DNA of 64,000 nucleotides from Streptomyces sp. NBC_01351. Lineage in GTDB: Bacteria > Actinomycetota > Actinomycetes > Streptomycetales > Streptomycetaceae. The stretch is taken from assembly GCF_036237315.1 (NCBI RefSeq), contig NZ_CP108356.1, positions 1,054,001-1,118,000 on the forward strand. The letters run 5' to 3'. Below, piece by piece: positions 26,051 to 37,297 of this stretch. Position 1 is the stretch's first letter. Each line of letters opens with the position of its first letter. A program made the position numbers and the translations under genes. The notes below the pieces were generated by a model, which made no database searches, had not been told where the DNA came from, and saw only the letters and a program-made list of their open reading frames with translations.

Positions 26051-27256
26051 TCAGAGGCGCCCGGACGAGGGGGCCTTGCCCAGCGCCGTCACCGCGAGGG
26101 CCGCCGCGGCGAGCCCGCCGCCCAGCCACATCACCGCGTTGACCCCCGCGCCGTCCGCGGCCAGGCCCCCGGCCAGCGCGCCCAGGGCGATCGCCCCGTT
26201 GAACACGCCGACGAACAGTGAGGACGCGGCCTCGCGCGCCTCGGGAGCCGAAGCCAGCAGCCAGGTCTGGGTGCTGACCGAAACACCGCCGTAGGACAGT
26301 CCCCAGACGGCGAGCAGCACGCCCGCGGTCAGGACGGAGCCGCCGAGCACCGGTACCAGTGCGACCGTGGCCGCGAGTACCGCGCTGATCACCAGCAGGG
26401 TGCTCCGCGGGGACCGCCCGGCACCCGCGCCGGCCGCGAAGTTGCCCGCCACGCCCGCGACTCCGTACACGAGCAACAGCGTGCCGATCATCCCGGCGCT
26501 CGCCCCCGAGACCTCCTCCAGCACGGGGCGCACGTACGTGTAGGCGGCGAAGTGCCCGGTGACGAGCAGGCCCACCACCAGCAGTCCGGTGCGCACCCGC
26601 GCCTCGCCGAACAGCCGCATGACGCCGCTGAGGCGCACGTCCTGCTCGGCGGGCAGCCGCGGCAGCAGGACCGCAAGGGCGACCAGTACCACCAGCGCCA
26701 GGACGCCGATGGTCACGAACGCCGTCCGCCAGTCGGCCAGTTCGCCGATGTACGTACCGGCGGGCACGCCGAGCACCGAGGCCACCGCGATACCACTGAA
26801 GATCAACGAGGTCGCGGAGCCGATCGACTTGGGCGGCACCAGCCGTACGGCCAGGCCCGCCGCGATCGCCCAGACACCGCCCATGCCGACGCCGACCAGC
26901 ACGCGGGCGGCCACCATCACCGCGAAGTTCGGCGACCACGCCGCGAGCAGGTTGCCCACCGTGAGGACCGCCATCAGCGCACACAGCACCGTCCGCCGGT
27001 CGATCCGCCCCAACAGCGGTGTCAGCAGCGGCGCCGAGACCGCTCCGACCAGGCCGGTGATGGTCAGGGTCAGTCCGGCGGTGCCCTCGGTCACCTTCAG
27101 CGCGTCCCCGATGGGCGTCAGCAGGCCCACGGGCAGCATCTCGGACGTCACCACCGTGAACGTCGCGCTCGAGACCGCCACGACGCCCAACCAGCCGCGG
27201 GTCGCGGAGCGCTCCGGCACCCCGGTGGTGTCTGCAATTTCCTCAGTCTGTGCCAT
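26051..27256 (-). CDS. MFS drug transporter (DHA1 type)
   Basis: The 401-aa protein has about 12 membrane segments. LTPLLGRIDRRTVL fits the loop 2-3 motif and the helix 5 region shows VLGVPAGTYIG, as in DHA1 drug:proton antiporters of the AraJ/NepI type. It is divergent from the LysR gene at 27367, so the LysR protein may control it through the 110-bp gap. It could export the NRPS product or an inducing compound. Confidence 0.82.
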   Translation of the reverse strand: MAQTEEIADTTGVPERSATRGWLGVVAVSSATFTVVTSEMLPVGLLTPIGDALKVTEGTAGLTLTITGLVGAVSAPLLTPLLGRIDRRTVLCALMAVLTVGNLLAAWSPNFAVMVAARVLVGVGMGGVWAIAAGLAVRLVPPKSIGSATSLIFSGIAVASVLGVPAGTYIGELADWRTAFVTIGVLALVVLVALAVLLPRLPAEQDVRLSGVMRLFGEARVRTGLLVVGLLVTGHFAAYTYVRPVLEEVSGASAGMIGTLLLVYGVAGVAGNFAAGAGAGRSPRSTLLVISAVLAATVALVPVLGGSVLTAGVLLAVWGLSYGGVSVSTQTWLLASAPEAREAASSLFVGVFNGAIALGALAGGLAADGAGVNAVMWLGGGLAAAALAVTALGKAPSSGRL

Positions 27257-27366
27257 GCGACCAGCCAACCCGTCCCGACCTGCGGGAACAACGGCCGATC
27301 CCTCATCCTTCGATGAGCTGGGCTACTTGATCGGCCGCGTCGGAGCGGCGGTGTAGAAAGGGAACC

Positions 27367-28269
27367 ATGAGCGGTGTCGAGATACGCGAGCTGGAGACCT
27401 TCCTCGTGCTCGCGCAGGAGTTGCACTTCGGACGGGCGGGCGAGCGGCTGTACGTGTCCCAGAGCCGGGTCAGCCAGCTGCTGCGCTCGCTGGAGAGCCG
27501 CATCGGGGCCCCGCTCGTGGAGCGCACCAGCCGCCGGGTGCGCCTGACGCCGCTCGGGGAGAGCTTCCTCGCGGGCCTGCGCCCGGCGTACGACGCGCTG
27601 CGCGCCACGGTCGACGAGGCGCGGGCCGCCGCGCGGGGCATGGGCGGGGAGCTGCGCATCGGCTTCCAGGGCACCGTCGACGACTACCTCAGCCGGGCGA
27701 TCGCCCTGTTCGGGGACCGGTATCCCGACTGCGCGATCGACATCGTCGAGATCCCGCTCTCCGACCCCTTCGGGCCGCTGCGCCGTCAGGAGGTGGACTG
27801 CGCGGTGGTGCTGCTGCCGGTCGCCGAGGACGACCTCGTCCTCGGTCCGGTCTTCTCCCGGCAGCCGCAGACCCTCGCCGTGTCCGTCCGGCACCCCTTC
27901 GCAGCCCGGGAATCGCTCTCCGCCGAGGAACTCGCCGACTGCCGGCTCATCGGCATCGACGGCGGCGCACCCGAGTACTGGCGACGGGCCCAGGCTCCCG
28001 GCCTGACCCCGGGCGGTCTCCCCGTACCGGCCGGGCCGAGCGTCAACACGCTGCAGGAAGGCCTGAGTCTGACGGCGGCCAATCGCGGCGCCATGCTGCT
28101 GTGCCGGTCCACGGCCGACTACCACGGGCGCCGCGACTCCCTCACCTTCGTCCCGGTGCAGGGCCTGCCCGACTCCGAACTGGGCCTCATCCGCCACCGC
28201 ACCCGCCCCTCCGCCCAGGCGGAGGCCTTCGCCCTGGCGGTAACCGAAACGGCCGACCCGGCGGCCTGA
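27367..28269 (+). CDS. LysR-family transcriptional regulator
   Basis: This 300-aa regulator has an N-terminal winged HTH (ELETFLVLAQELHFGRAGER, then SQSRVSQLLRSLE) and a periplasmic-binding-like effector domain from about residue 90. It is divergently placed from the MFS transporter, the usual arrangement for LysR control of the neighbour. The effector is unknown. Confidence 0.9.
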   Translation: MSGVEIRELETFLVLAQELHFGRAGERLYVSQSRVSQLLRSLESRIGAPLVERTSRRVRLTPLGESFLAGLRPAYDALRATVDEARAAARGMGGELRIGFQGTVDDYLSRAIALFGDRYPDCAIDIVEIPLSDPFGPLRRQEVDCAVVLLPVAEDDLVLGPVFSRQPQTLAVSVRHPFAARESLSAEELADCRLIGIDGGAPEYWRRAQAPGLTPGGLPVPAGPSVNTLQEGLSLTAANRGAMLLCRSTADYHGRRDSLTFVPVQGLPDSELGLIRHRTRPSAQAEAFALAVTETADPAA

Positions 28270-28299
28270 CCGTCGTCGGGGCACCTGCCCCCGTCTGCC

Positions 28300-29061
28300 T
28301 CACAAGCCCCGGGAACCGATCAGGTGCGCCAGGCCGCCCAGCACGCACCGGAGGCCGAAGGACCACACCGCGTCCGGGTCGTAGGCCCCCACCGCGCTGC
28401 CGACCCGGCCGGCGAGGGGGTAGCGCTCCGGGTCCATGGCCCGTTCCAGCAGGGGGGCACTGACGGCCCACCACTCCTCGTCGCTCTGGCGGCTGTTGTG
28501 CGCGGCGGCGTCGGCCGCGGCCAGGGCGTTCGCGTGGACGAAGCCGAGGAGGTGGGTCAGAGCCGCGTCCATCTCGGTATCGGTGAGGCCGATGCCCTCG
28601 AAGGCCGCCAGTTCGTACTCGTACTTCGCGATCACGCCGGGGCCCAGCGGCGGGCGGGTGACCGCCAGGTCCGCGATCCACGGGTGCCGGACGAGCAGGT
28701 CGCGGTTGTCGTCGGCGATGTGGGTGACCCGCTCCTGCCACGGGTCCCGCTCGCCGGGGGCCCGGCGGTCCATCCGCCGGTACGACTCGTCCAGCATCAG
28801 GTCGAGCAGTTCGGCCTTCCCGGGGACGTACGTGTACAGGGTCATCGGCGTCACCCCGAGCCGCTGGGCCAGCGCCCGCATGGTCAGCGCGGCCAGCCCC
28901 GCCTCGTCGGCGAGGGCGAGCCCGGCGCCGATCACGGCGTCCACGCTGAGCCCCTGCCGGGGCCCGCGCCGGCCGGGGCGGGCCGGCTCCTGGCCGGGCT
29001 CCCGCCACAGCAGCTCCAGGGTGCGCACGGGATCGCCCGCGCCGCTCCGGTCCTTGGCCAT
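28300..29061 (-). CDS. TetR-family transcriptional regulator
   Basis: The 253-aa protein has a TetR HTH (LTMRALAQRLGVTPMTLYTY, residues about 60-80) after an extended N-terminus of about 40 residues, and a helical C-terminal ligand domain. It is divergent from the glyoxalase-UvrA fusion, separated by 96 bp that contain a palindrome, so it probably represses that gene. It converges with LysR with a gap of only 30 bp. Confidence 0.88.
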   Translation of the reverse strand: MAKDRSGAGDPVRTLELLWREPGQEPARPGRRGPRQGLSVDAVIGAGLALADEAGLAALTMRALAQRLGVTPMTLYTYVPGKAELLDLMLDESYRRMDRRAPGERDPWQERVTHIADDNRDLLVRHPWIADLAVTRPPLGPGVIAKYEYELAAFEGIGLTDTEMDAALTHLLGFVHANALAAADAAAHNSRQSDEEWWAVSAPLLERAMDPERYPLAGRVGSAVGAYDPDAVWSFGLRCVLGGLAHLIGSRGL

Positions 29062-29094
29062 GCCGGTTCCTTCCCGTCGGGAAAACCAAAACTC

Positions 29095-29114
29095 AGTACA
29101 CCGTATAGAGTACT
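29095..29114. promoter_or_regulatory. Probable TetR operator overlapping the promoter of the VOC-UvrA gene
   Basis: The outer arms AGTAC and GTACT, plus a further matching C/G pair, flank a short AT-rich centre. A consensus-like -10 box TATAAT lies at 29118-29123, 35 bases before the GTG start at 29158. The operator would cover the -35 region, which suits repression. Confidence 0.55.
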
Positions 29115-29157
29115 ATGTATAATGTAAGTCCGAGACGCCGCCACCGCGAGGAGTTCC

Positions 29158-31816
<2,659 letters not shown>

Positions 31817-31830
<14 letters not shown>

Positions 31831-32890
31831 CGTCCGGGAAGGTCAGCTCGCGGCCGGCGCCGAGCGGGGCGAAGAACCGCTCGACGTCGGCCGCGGTGAC
31901 CTCCTCCAGGCGCGCCGGCGACCAGCGCGGATTCCGGTCCTTGTCGACGACCTGGGCACGGATTCCCTCCACCAGGTCCGGTGAGGTCAGCGCGTTGCAG
32001 GACACCCTGAACTCCTGGACCAGCACCTGCTCCAGGGTGGTCGCGTCCTCGGTCCGGCGCAGGGCGGCCAGGGTGGTCTTGAGGGCGGTCGGGGACTTGG
32101 CCAGGATCGTCTCGGCGGTCTCCTTGGCCGCCGGGTCCCCGTCGGCGAACAGCCGCTCGACGATCTCCTCGACGGTGTCCGCCGCGTAGCAGCGGTCGAT
32201 CCGGTCGCGCCGCCCCGCGAGCTCCCCGGGCGGGGGCGTGGCCGTGTACCGCGGGAGGACCTCGCGTACGGACGCCCCGGCGAGTTCCGCGGTCAGCTCC
32301 GGGAGCCGGGCGGCCGGTACGAAGTGGTCGGCGAGCCCGCACAGCATCGCGTCGGCGGCGCCCACGGCGGTTCCGGTGAGGGCGAGATGGGTGCCGAGCA
32401 GGCCGGGGGCGCGGCCGGGGCCTCGCCCGAGCAGCCAGGTGCCGCCGACGTCCGGGACGAAGCCGATGCCGGTCTCGGGCATCGCGACGCGGGAGCGTTG
32501 GGTGACGATCCGGACGCCGCCGTGGGCCGATACGCCGACGCCGCCGCCCATCACGATGCCGTCCATGAGGGCCACGTACGGCTTGCGGTAGCGGGCGATG
32601 TGGGCGTTGAGCCGGTACTCGTCGCGCCAGAAGTCCGCGGAGGCGGTGGTTCCTGCCTTGGCGTCGTCGTGGATGGCCCGGATGTCGCCGCCCGCACACA
32701 GCCCGCGCTCACCGGCCCCGCGGATCAAGACCTGGTGGACGGCGGGGTCGTCCTCCCAGGCGGTGAGGGCCTCGTCGATCCGCAGCACCATGGGGTGGGT
32801 GAGGGCGTTGAGGGCCCTGGGACGGTTGAGGGTGACCACCCCGGTCAGACCCTGGATCTCGAACAAAACGGTGTCGTCTGAGCTCTTCAC
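31817..32890 (-). CDS. Enoyl-CoA hydratase/3-hydroxyisobutyryl-CoA hydrolase family protein
   Basis: The 357-aa crotonase-fold enzyme shows the oxyanion-hole segments CAGGDIRAIH and DGIVMGGGVGV, and the ETGIGFVPDVGG block typical of 3-hydroxyisobutyryl-CoA hydrolases of valine breakdown. The length of about 350 residues also fits that subgroup better than plain hydratases (about 260). GTG 32890 is the likely start. It is divergent from the RibD-like gene with a gap of 27 bp. Confidence 0.85.
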
Positions 32891-32917
32891 ACCGGCCAGT
32901 ATGTAGCGTGGACCGGT

Positions 32918-33487
32918 ATGCGGAAGATCATCCTGATGAGTGCGGTCTCGATCGAAGGCTACTTCGAGGGGCCCGAGCGGCAGATCGACTGGCACCTGGT
33001 GGACGACGAGCTGCACCAGCACATGAACGACGAACTGCGCACGATGGGCGCCTTCCTGGCCGGCCGCGTCACGCACGAGCTGATGGCGGACTTCTGGCCC
33101 ACCGCGGACGCCGACCCCGCGAATGCCGGGCCGATGGCCGAGTTCGCCGGAATCTGGCGGTCCATGCCGAAGTACGTGTACTCGCGCACCCTGCCGCCGG
33201 GCCCGGCCGACTGGAACACCACCGTCGTGCGTGACGTCGTCCCGGAGGAGGTCGCCGCGCTCAAGGCCGCGCCCGGCGGCGACATGGTCATGAGCGGAAC
33301 CGATCTCGCCGCCTCCTTCCTGCGTCTCGACCTCGTGGACGCGTACCGGATCTACGTGCATCCGGTCCGCATCGGCCGCGGCAAACCGCTCTTCCCGCCG
33401 ACCGACAGCGGAACGGTGCCCCTGCGCATGGCGGGCACCCGCACCTTCGGCAACGGTGTGGTGCGGCTGGACTACGAGCGCCCGTAG
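32918..33487 (+). CDS. Dihydrofolate reductase/RibD C-terminal family protein
   Basis: The 189-aa protein matches the RibD_C/DHFR-like fold: N-terminal KIILMSAVSIEGYFEG, FLAGRVTHELM, the MVMSGTDLAASFL nucleotide-binding block and the YVHPVRIGRGKPLF tail. Stand-alone members of this family are NADPH-dependent reductases of mostly unknown substrate. The short distance to the divergent gene and absence of a ribosome-binding site suggest a leaderless transcript. Its end overlaps the converging AraC gene by 16 bases. Confidence 0.85.
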   Translation: MRKIILMSAVSIEGYFEGPERQIDWHLVDDELHQHMNDELRTMGAFLAGRVTHELMADFWPTADADPANAGPMAEFAGIWRSMPKYVYSRTLPPGPADWNTTVVRDVVPEEVAALKAAPGGDMVMSGTDLAASFLRLDLVDAYRIYVHPVRIGRGKPLFPPTDSGTVPLRMAGTRTFGNGVVRLDYERP

Positions 33488-34221
33488 GCCCCGGGCGTGT
33501 GCCCGAAGGCACGCCGGAAGACATCGATGAACGCGCTCGCGGAGGACCAGCCGCAACGGTGCGCGACCGCCGTCACCGGCGTGCCGACGGCGAGCAGCCG
33601 CAGCGCCTGGTGCAGCCTCAGCTGGGTGCGCCACTGCGGGAAGGTCATCCCCAGTTCGGCGCGGAAGAGCCGGCTCAGCGTCCGCTCACCGGCTCCCGCC
33701 CCGGCCGCCGCCGCCAGCGCGGCCAGCCCCCGCGGGTCCCCCGGGTCGGCGTGCAGCAGCGCGCACACCGCGGCGAGGCGCGGGTCGGCGGGGGCGGGCA
33801 GGTGCAGCGGCTGGAGCGGCGAGGCCCGCAGCTGGTCGAGGAGCACCGCGAGCAGCCTGCGCCGCTCGGGGGTGTCGTCCTGCGGGTCCCGCGTGTAGGC
33901 GAGGATCAGCTCGCGCAGCAGCGGGCCCACGGCGATGACGGCCGGCACGTCCAGGGACAGCGGGTTGAGGCTGGTCGGCAGCCCCACGGAGTGCAGGTCG
34001 GTCCGGCCGAAGCCGCGGTGTTCGTGCACCGTCCCGGCCGGGATCCACAGGGCCCGGGTCGCGGGGGCCACCCAGGTGCCGGCGTCGGTGGTGATCGACA
34101 GGACCCCGGAACCGGCGTAGGCGATCTGGTGGTCGTCGTGGCGGTGCGGGTCGATCCCGATGTCGGTGTCGAGTTCACGGATGCTGGTGGCGGCGCGCGG
34201 GGTGTGGCGGATCTTCTGCAT
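33472..34221 (-). CDS. AraC-family transcriptional regulator
   Basis: This 249-aa protein has a cupin-like N-terminal sensor (HRHDDHQIAYAGSGVLSITT) and two C-terminal HTH motifs, the second reading AVAHRCGWSSASAFIDVFRR. This arrangement is found in the regulators that sit beside MFS efflux genes in actinomycetes. It diverges from the MFS gene at about 34297 and probably controls it. Confidence 0.88.
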   Translation of the reverse strand: MQKIRHTPRAATSIRELDTDIGIDPHRHDDHQIAYAGSGVLSITTDAGTWVAPATRALWIPAGTVHEHRGFGRTDLHSVGLPTSLNPLSLDVPAVIAVGPLLRELILAYTRDPQDDTPERRRLLAVLLDQLRASPLQPLHLPAPADPRLAAVCALLHADPGDPRGLAALAAAAGAGAGERTLSRLFRAELGMTFPQWRTQLRLHQALRLLAVGTPVTAVAHRCGWSSASAFIDVFRRAFGHTPGAYGRS

Positions 34222-34296
34222 CACTCGGCAATTTATCGGAAGCGGGACCGCTCCGCCGACGGCGATTCTCAAGGGGTGAAGCCCACCCACCCCGTC

Positions 34297-35493
34297 ATGA
34301 ATCCTGCGGAGCGCGCGCGTTCCCCGCTCCCGGCGGCTCCGGTCCGGCGCCGCGTCGCCGCCCTCGCGGCAGGCCACTCCTGCGTGGACGTGTACCAGGG
34401 CGCCGTGGCCGCGCTGGTGCCGTTCCTCGTGTCGGAGCGCGCCTACGGTTACGCCGCCGCGTCCGGCATCGTGCTCGCCGCCTCGCTCCTCTCCTCCGTG
34501 GTCCAGCCGCTGTTCGGCATGCTGACCGACCGTCGCCCGATGCCCTGGCTGATCCCCCTCGCCACGGCCGCCGCCGGACTCGGCATCGCCCTCGTCGGGC
34601 TGGACGCCGGGTACGCGGCCACGGTCGCCGCAGTCGGCCTGTCCGGGCTGGGCGTGGCGGCGTACCACCCGGCGGCCGCCCGGATGGTGCGCACCGCCGC
34701 GGGCGGTGGTGGGCACGCGGCGATGAGCTGGTTCGCGCTCGGCGGGAACATCGGCTTCGCCTGCGCTCCGCTGCTGGTCGTGGGCGCGCTGGCACTGCCG
34801 GGGTCGGCCGGCTGGTGGCTGCTGGCCCTGCCCGCCGTGCTCGGAGCCCTCCTGAACCGGCCGTCCGCCCCGGCGGGTGCCGTCGCCCCGCCCGTCACGG
34901 CACCTCGGGACGCTGCTGCGGCCGCCCCCGCGGAGAACCGGCGGGCGTTCCTGCGGCTGTGCCTGGTCGTGATCGTCCGGTCGGTGGTGTTCACCGGCCT
35001 GAGCACCTTCGTCGCCCTGTACGTACGTGAGCGCGGCGGCGGTGAAACCACCGGCGCCGTCGCCCTGTTCGCCCTCTTCGCGGGCAGCGCCGCCGGCACC
35101 CTGCTCGGTGCCCGGCTGGCCGGCCGGTGGGACCGGGTGACCGCGGTCCGCCGGGCGTACGCCGCCTCGGTGCCCGCCGTCGCCGGGATCCTCTTCCTGC
35201 CCCTGCCGCTGGTGCCCGTCTGCGCGGCGCTCGCCGCCGCCGCGCTGTACGTGCCCTTCTCCCTCCAGGTCACCCTGGGCCAGGACTACCTCCCGACGCG
35301 CATCGGTACGGCGAGCGGGGTCACGCTCGGCCTGACCGTCAGCGTGGGCGGCCTCGCGAGCCCGCTCATCGGCGCCGCCGCGGACGCCGCTTCGCTGCGC
35401 GCCGCCCTGCTGCCGCTGGCCGTACTCCCGGTCCTGGCCTGGGCGCTGGCGAGGCGGCTGCCGGAGCCTGGGGCAGCCGAACGGCCTGTGTGA
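34297..35493 (+). CDS. MFS transporter, fosmidomycin-resistance (Fsr)-like
   Basis: The 398-aa transporter has about 12 membrane segments and opens with the Fsr-type segment GHSCVDVYQGAVAALVPFL; the loop 2-3 motif reads GMLTDRRPMPW and the helix 4-5 region GVAAYHPAAARM. ATG 34297 is preferred, but GTG 34276 is in frame and neither has a clear ribosome-binding site. Divergent placement from AraC points to regulated efflux. Confidence 0.8.
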   Translation: MNPAERARSPLPAAPVRRRVAALAAGHSCVDVYQGAVAALVPFLVSERAYGYAAASGIVLAASLLSSVVQPLFGMLTDRRPMPWLIPLATAAAGLGIALVGLDAGYAATVAAVGLSGLGVAAYHPAAARMVRTAAGGGGHAAMSWFALGGNIGFACAPLLVVGALALPGSAGWWLLALPAVLGALLNRPSAPAGAVAPPVTAPRDAAAAAPAENRRAFLRLCLVVIVRSVVFTGLSTFVALYVRERGGGETTGAVALFALFAGSAAGTLLGARLAGRWDRVTAVRRAYAASVPAVAGILFLPLPLVPVCAALAAAALYVPFSLQVTLGQDYLPTRIGTASGVTLGLTVSVGGLASPLIGAAADAASLRAALLPLAVLPVLAWALARRLPEPGAAERPV

Positions 35494-35533
35494 TCATCGG
35501 TACGCGAGAGAACCGACCTTCGGGGGGTGGGCG

Positions 35534-36184
35534 TTGGAGCTGATCGGGCGCGGACGTGAGGCCGATGTGTACGCCGTGGACAGAGAGCGCGTGCTGCGCC
35601 GTTTCCGGGACGGGCAGCCGGCGGAGGGCGAGGCGCGGCTCTTGCGGTGGCTGGCCGCGCAGGGCTACCCGGTGCCGGTCGTGCACGAGGTGGACGGTAC
35701 GGACCTGGTCATGGAGCGGCTCCACGGGCCGACCATGAGCGAGGCGTTGCGCAGCCTCCCCTGGCGGGCTCCGACGTACGGCGCGATGCTCGGCCGGCTC
35801 CACCGCGAGCTGCACGCTCTGCCCGATCCCGGCTGGCTGCCCAGGCTCCCGGGGAGTGACGGCGACGCCCGGGTGCTGCACCTCGATCTGCACCCGGAGA
35901 ACGTCGTCATCACGGGCCGCGGCCCGAAGGTCATCGACTGGACCACGTCCCGTGTCGGCCGCCCCGAGGTGGACGTGGCCATGACCTTCGTCATCCTCCG
36001 CGGCATCGTGCTGCGGCCGCACGAGCGGCTGCTGATCAGGGGCTTCCTGCGAGCCGTGGCCCGCACCTGTGGAACCGACTGGCGCGCGGGCATGCGCGTC
36101 GCCGGCGAGCGACGGCTCGGGGACCCCCACCTCACGGAAACGGAAGCCGACCTGGTCCGCCGCCTGCAGCGCCCTTACTCCTGA
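35534..36184 (+). CDS. Aminoglycoside phosphotransferase-like kinase (APH family)
   Basis: The 216-aa protein is a small kinase of the APH/choline kinase type. The catalytic loop reads HLDLHPENVVI near residue 117 and the metal-binding motif VIDWTTS near residue 134. The TTG start at 35534 is supported by the strong GGGGGGTGG just upstream. At 216 residues it is shorter than true aminoglycoside kinases (about 260-300). The substrate is unknown. Confidence 0.8.
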   Translation: MELIGRGREADVYAVDRERVLRRFRDGQPAEGEARLLRWLAAQGYPVPVVHEVDGTDLVMERLHGPTMSEALRSLPWRAPTYGAMLGRLHRELHALPDPGWLPRLPGSDGDARVLHLDLHPENVVITGRGPKVIDWTTSRVGRPEVDVAMTFVILRGIVLRPHERLLIRGFLRAVARTCGTDWRAGMRVAGERRLGDPHLTETEADLVRRLQRPYS

Positions 36185-36663
36185 GCCGGTTCGGCGGCCG
36201 CCGCGCAGCAGCCCGTCGTCACGCACTCGGCCTCTCGCCGACGCCACCGACCCAGGACAGCCACCTGCGAGGTGGACCGTATGCCCAATAGTGTCCCCAT
36301 GTGCCCACAGATCCTCACCACCCCCGCGCGAGCACCGAAGGGCTCCAACCAGCCCTCGGCATGCCGGTCCGGCGGATCCGGGCCACCTGCGGCGGGGTGA
36401 GCCCGTCGCAGGCGTCCGTCTCAGGCGGCCGGACCGCCTCGCCCCCTGCGGACCGACGGCTGCACCGCCCGGAGCCCGCACCCCAGCGACCGCCGCCGAC
36501 CGGCCATCTCCCTCACCCCGGAGGGACAGATCCTCGCCCCGCGCCCCGAGAGGCCGGTCAGAGCCTGCCCGCCGAAGCCGTTCCCCTGCTGCGACGCCCC
36601 GCCGGGGACCGACCCGCCCCGCCGCCCTCGCCGCCGCGCCCCCACCCGCCCGAAGGAGACCGC
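36185..36663 (+). other. 479-bp region upstream of the isochorismatase gene, holding a decayed regulator
   Basis: No intact gene is present. A hairpin CCACCT/AGGTGG lies near 36262-36276. A MarR-like remnant occupies the second half (listed separately), and the ribosome-binding site of the next gene (AAGGAG) is at its end. Confidence 0.5.
36337..36612 (+). pseudogene. Remnant of a MarR-family regulator
   Basis: MarR-like blocks can be read on the + strand but in different frames: ALGMPVRRIRATCGG and SPSQASV in one, the wing segment SDRRRPAISLTPEGQ in a second, and LPAEAVPLLRR again in the first. The central recognition-helix region is missing. This pattern fits a gene broken by several indels. 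It sits directly upstream of the isochorismatase-like gene, a common MarR target. The call rests on short motif resemblance only. Confidence 0.5.
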
Positions 36664-37251
36664 ATGACCGCCCCCACCGACCCCAACCGCCTCACCCTCG
36701 GCGGCGACACCGCCCTCGTCCTCATCGACCTCCAGACGGGCATCATGGCCATGCCCACCGCCAAGCCCGCCGCCGAGATCCTGCGGAAGGGCATCGCCCT
36801 GGCCGAGGCCTTCCGCGCCCACAGGCTGCCCGTGGTCCTGGTCAAGGTGGCCTGGTCCCCGGACGGCGGCGACCTGCCCACCGCCAAAGTGGACCGCCCC
36901 GGCCCGGCGGCCGCACCGCCCGCCGCGTTCTCCGAGATCCCCGCCGAGCTGGCCGCCCTCGGCGACGTGGTCGTCACCAAGCGCCACTGGGGGGCCTTCA
37001 CCGGCACCGAGCTCGACCTCCAGCTGCGCCGCCGCGGCATCCACCGCATCGTGCTGGGCGGCATCTCCACCAGCGCCGGCGTCGAGTCCACCGCCCGTAC
37101 CGCCTGGGAGCTCAGCTACGAGCTGGTCTTCGCCGAGGACGCCACCGCCGACCTGGACGCCGAGTCCCACGCCCACACCTTCGGCAAGATCTTCCCCCGC
37201 ATCGGCAAGGTCAGCAGCACCACCGAGATCCTCGCCGCCCTGGCTTCCTGA
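36664..37251 (+). CDS. Isochorismatase-like cysteine hydrolase family protein, cysteine replaced
   Basis: The 195-aa protein has the family layout: catalytic Asp in LVLIDLQTG (near residue 21), Lys in VVTKRHWGAF and the ISTSAGVESTAR block where the nucleophile cysteine normally sits (TNVCVE...). Here that position is glycine. A GVES variant occurs in part of the family, so the protein may be a non-hydrolytic or differently acting member. It has a strong ribosome-binding site (AAGGAG) and follows the MarR remnant. Confidence 0.82.
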   Translation: MTAPTDPNRLTLGGDTALVLIDLQTGIMAMPTAKPAAEILRKGIALAEAFRAHRLPVVLVKVAWSPDGGDLPTAKVDRPGPAAAPPAAFSEIPAELAALGDVVVTKRHWGAFTGTELDLQLRRRGIHRIVLGGISTSAGVESTARTAWELSYELVFAEDATADLDAESHAHTFGKIFPRIGKVSSTTEILAALAS

Positions 37252-37268
37252 CGACAGCCCTGGCCATT

Positions 37269-37288
37269 TCTAGGTCGATCGACCTAGA
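37269..37288. promoter_or_regulatory. Perfect 20-bp palindromic operator
   Basis: TCTAGGTCGATCGACCTAGA is a perfect inverted repeat ending 9 bases before the ATG of the saccharopine dehydrogenase-like gene. A possible -10 box (TAGACT, 37285-37290) overlaps its right arm, and no ribosome-binding site follows, so the mRNA may be leaderless. The TetR protein encoded by the second gene of this operon is the likely ligand (autoregulation). Confidence 0.75.
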
Positions 37289-37297
37289 CTGCGGATC

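Noticed and set aside
35534..36184. Aminoglycoside resistance kinase
   Set aside because: The catalytic loop is of the APH superfamily but the protein is short and shows no specific aminoglycoside-kinase features; a resistance claim is not supported.
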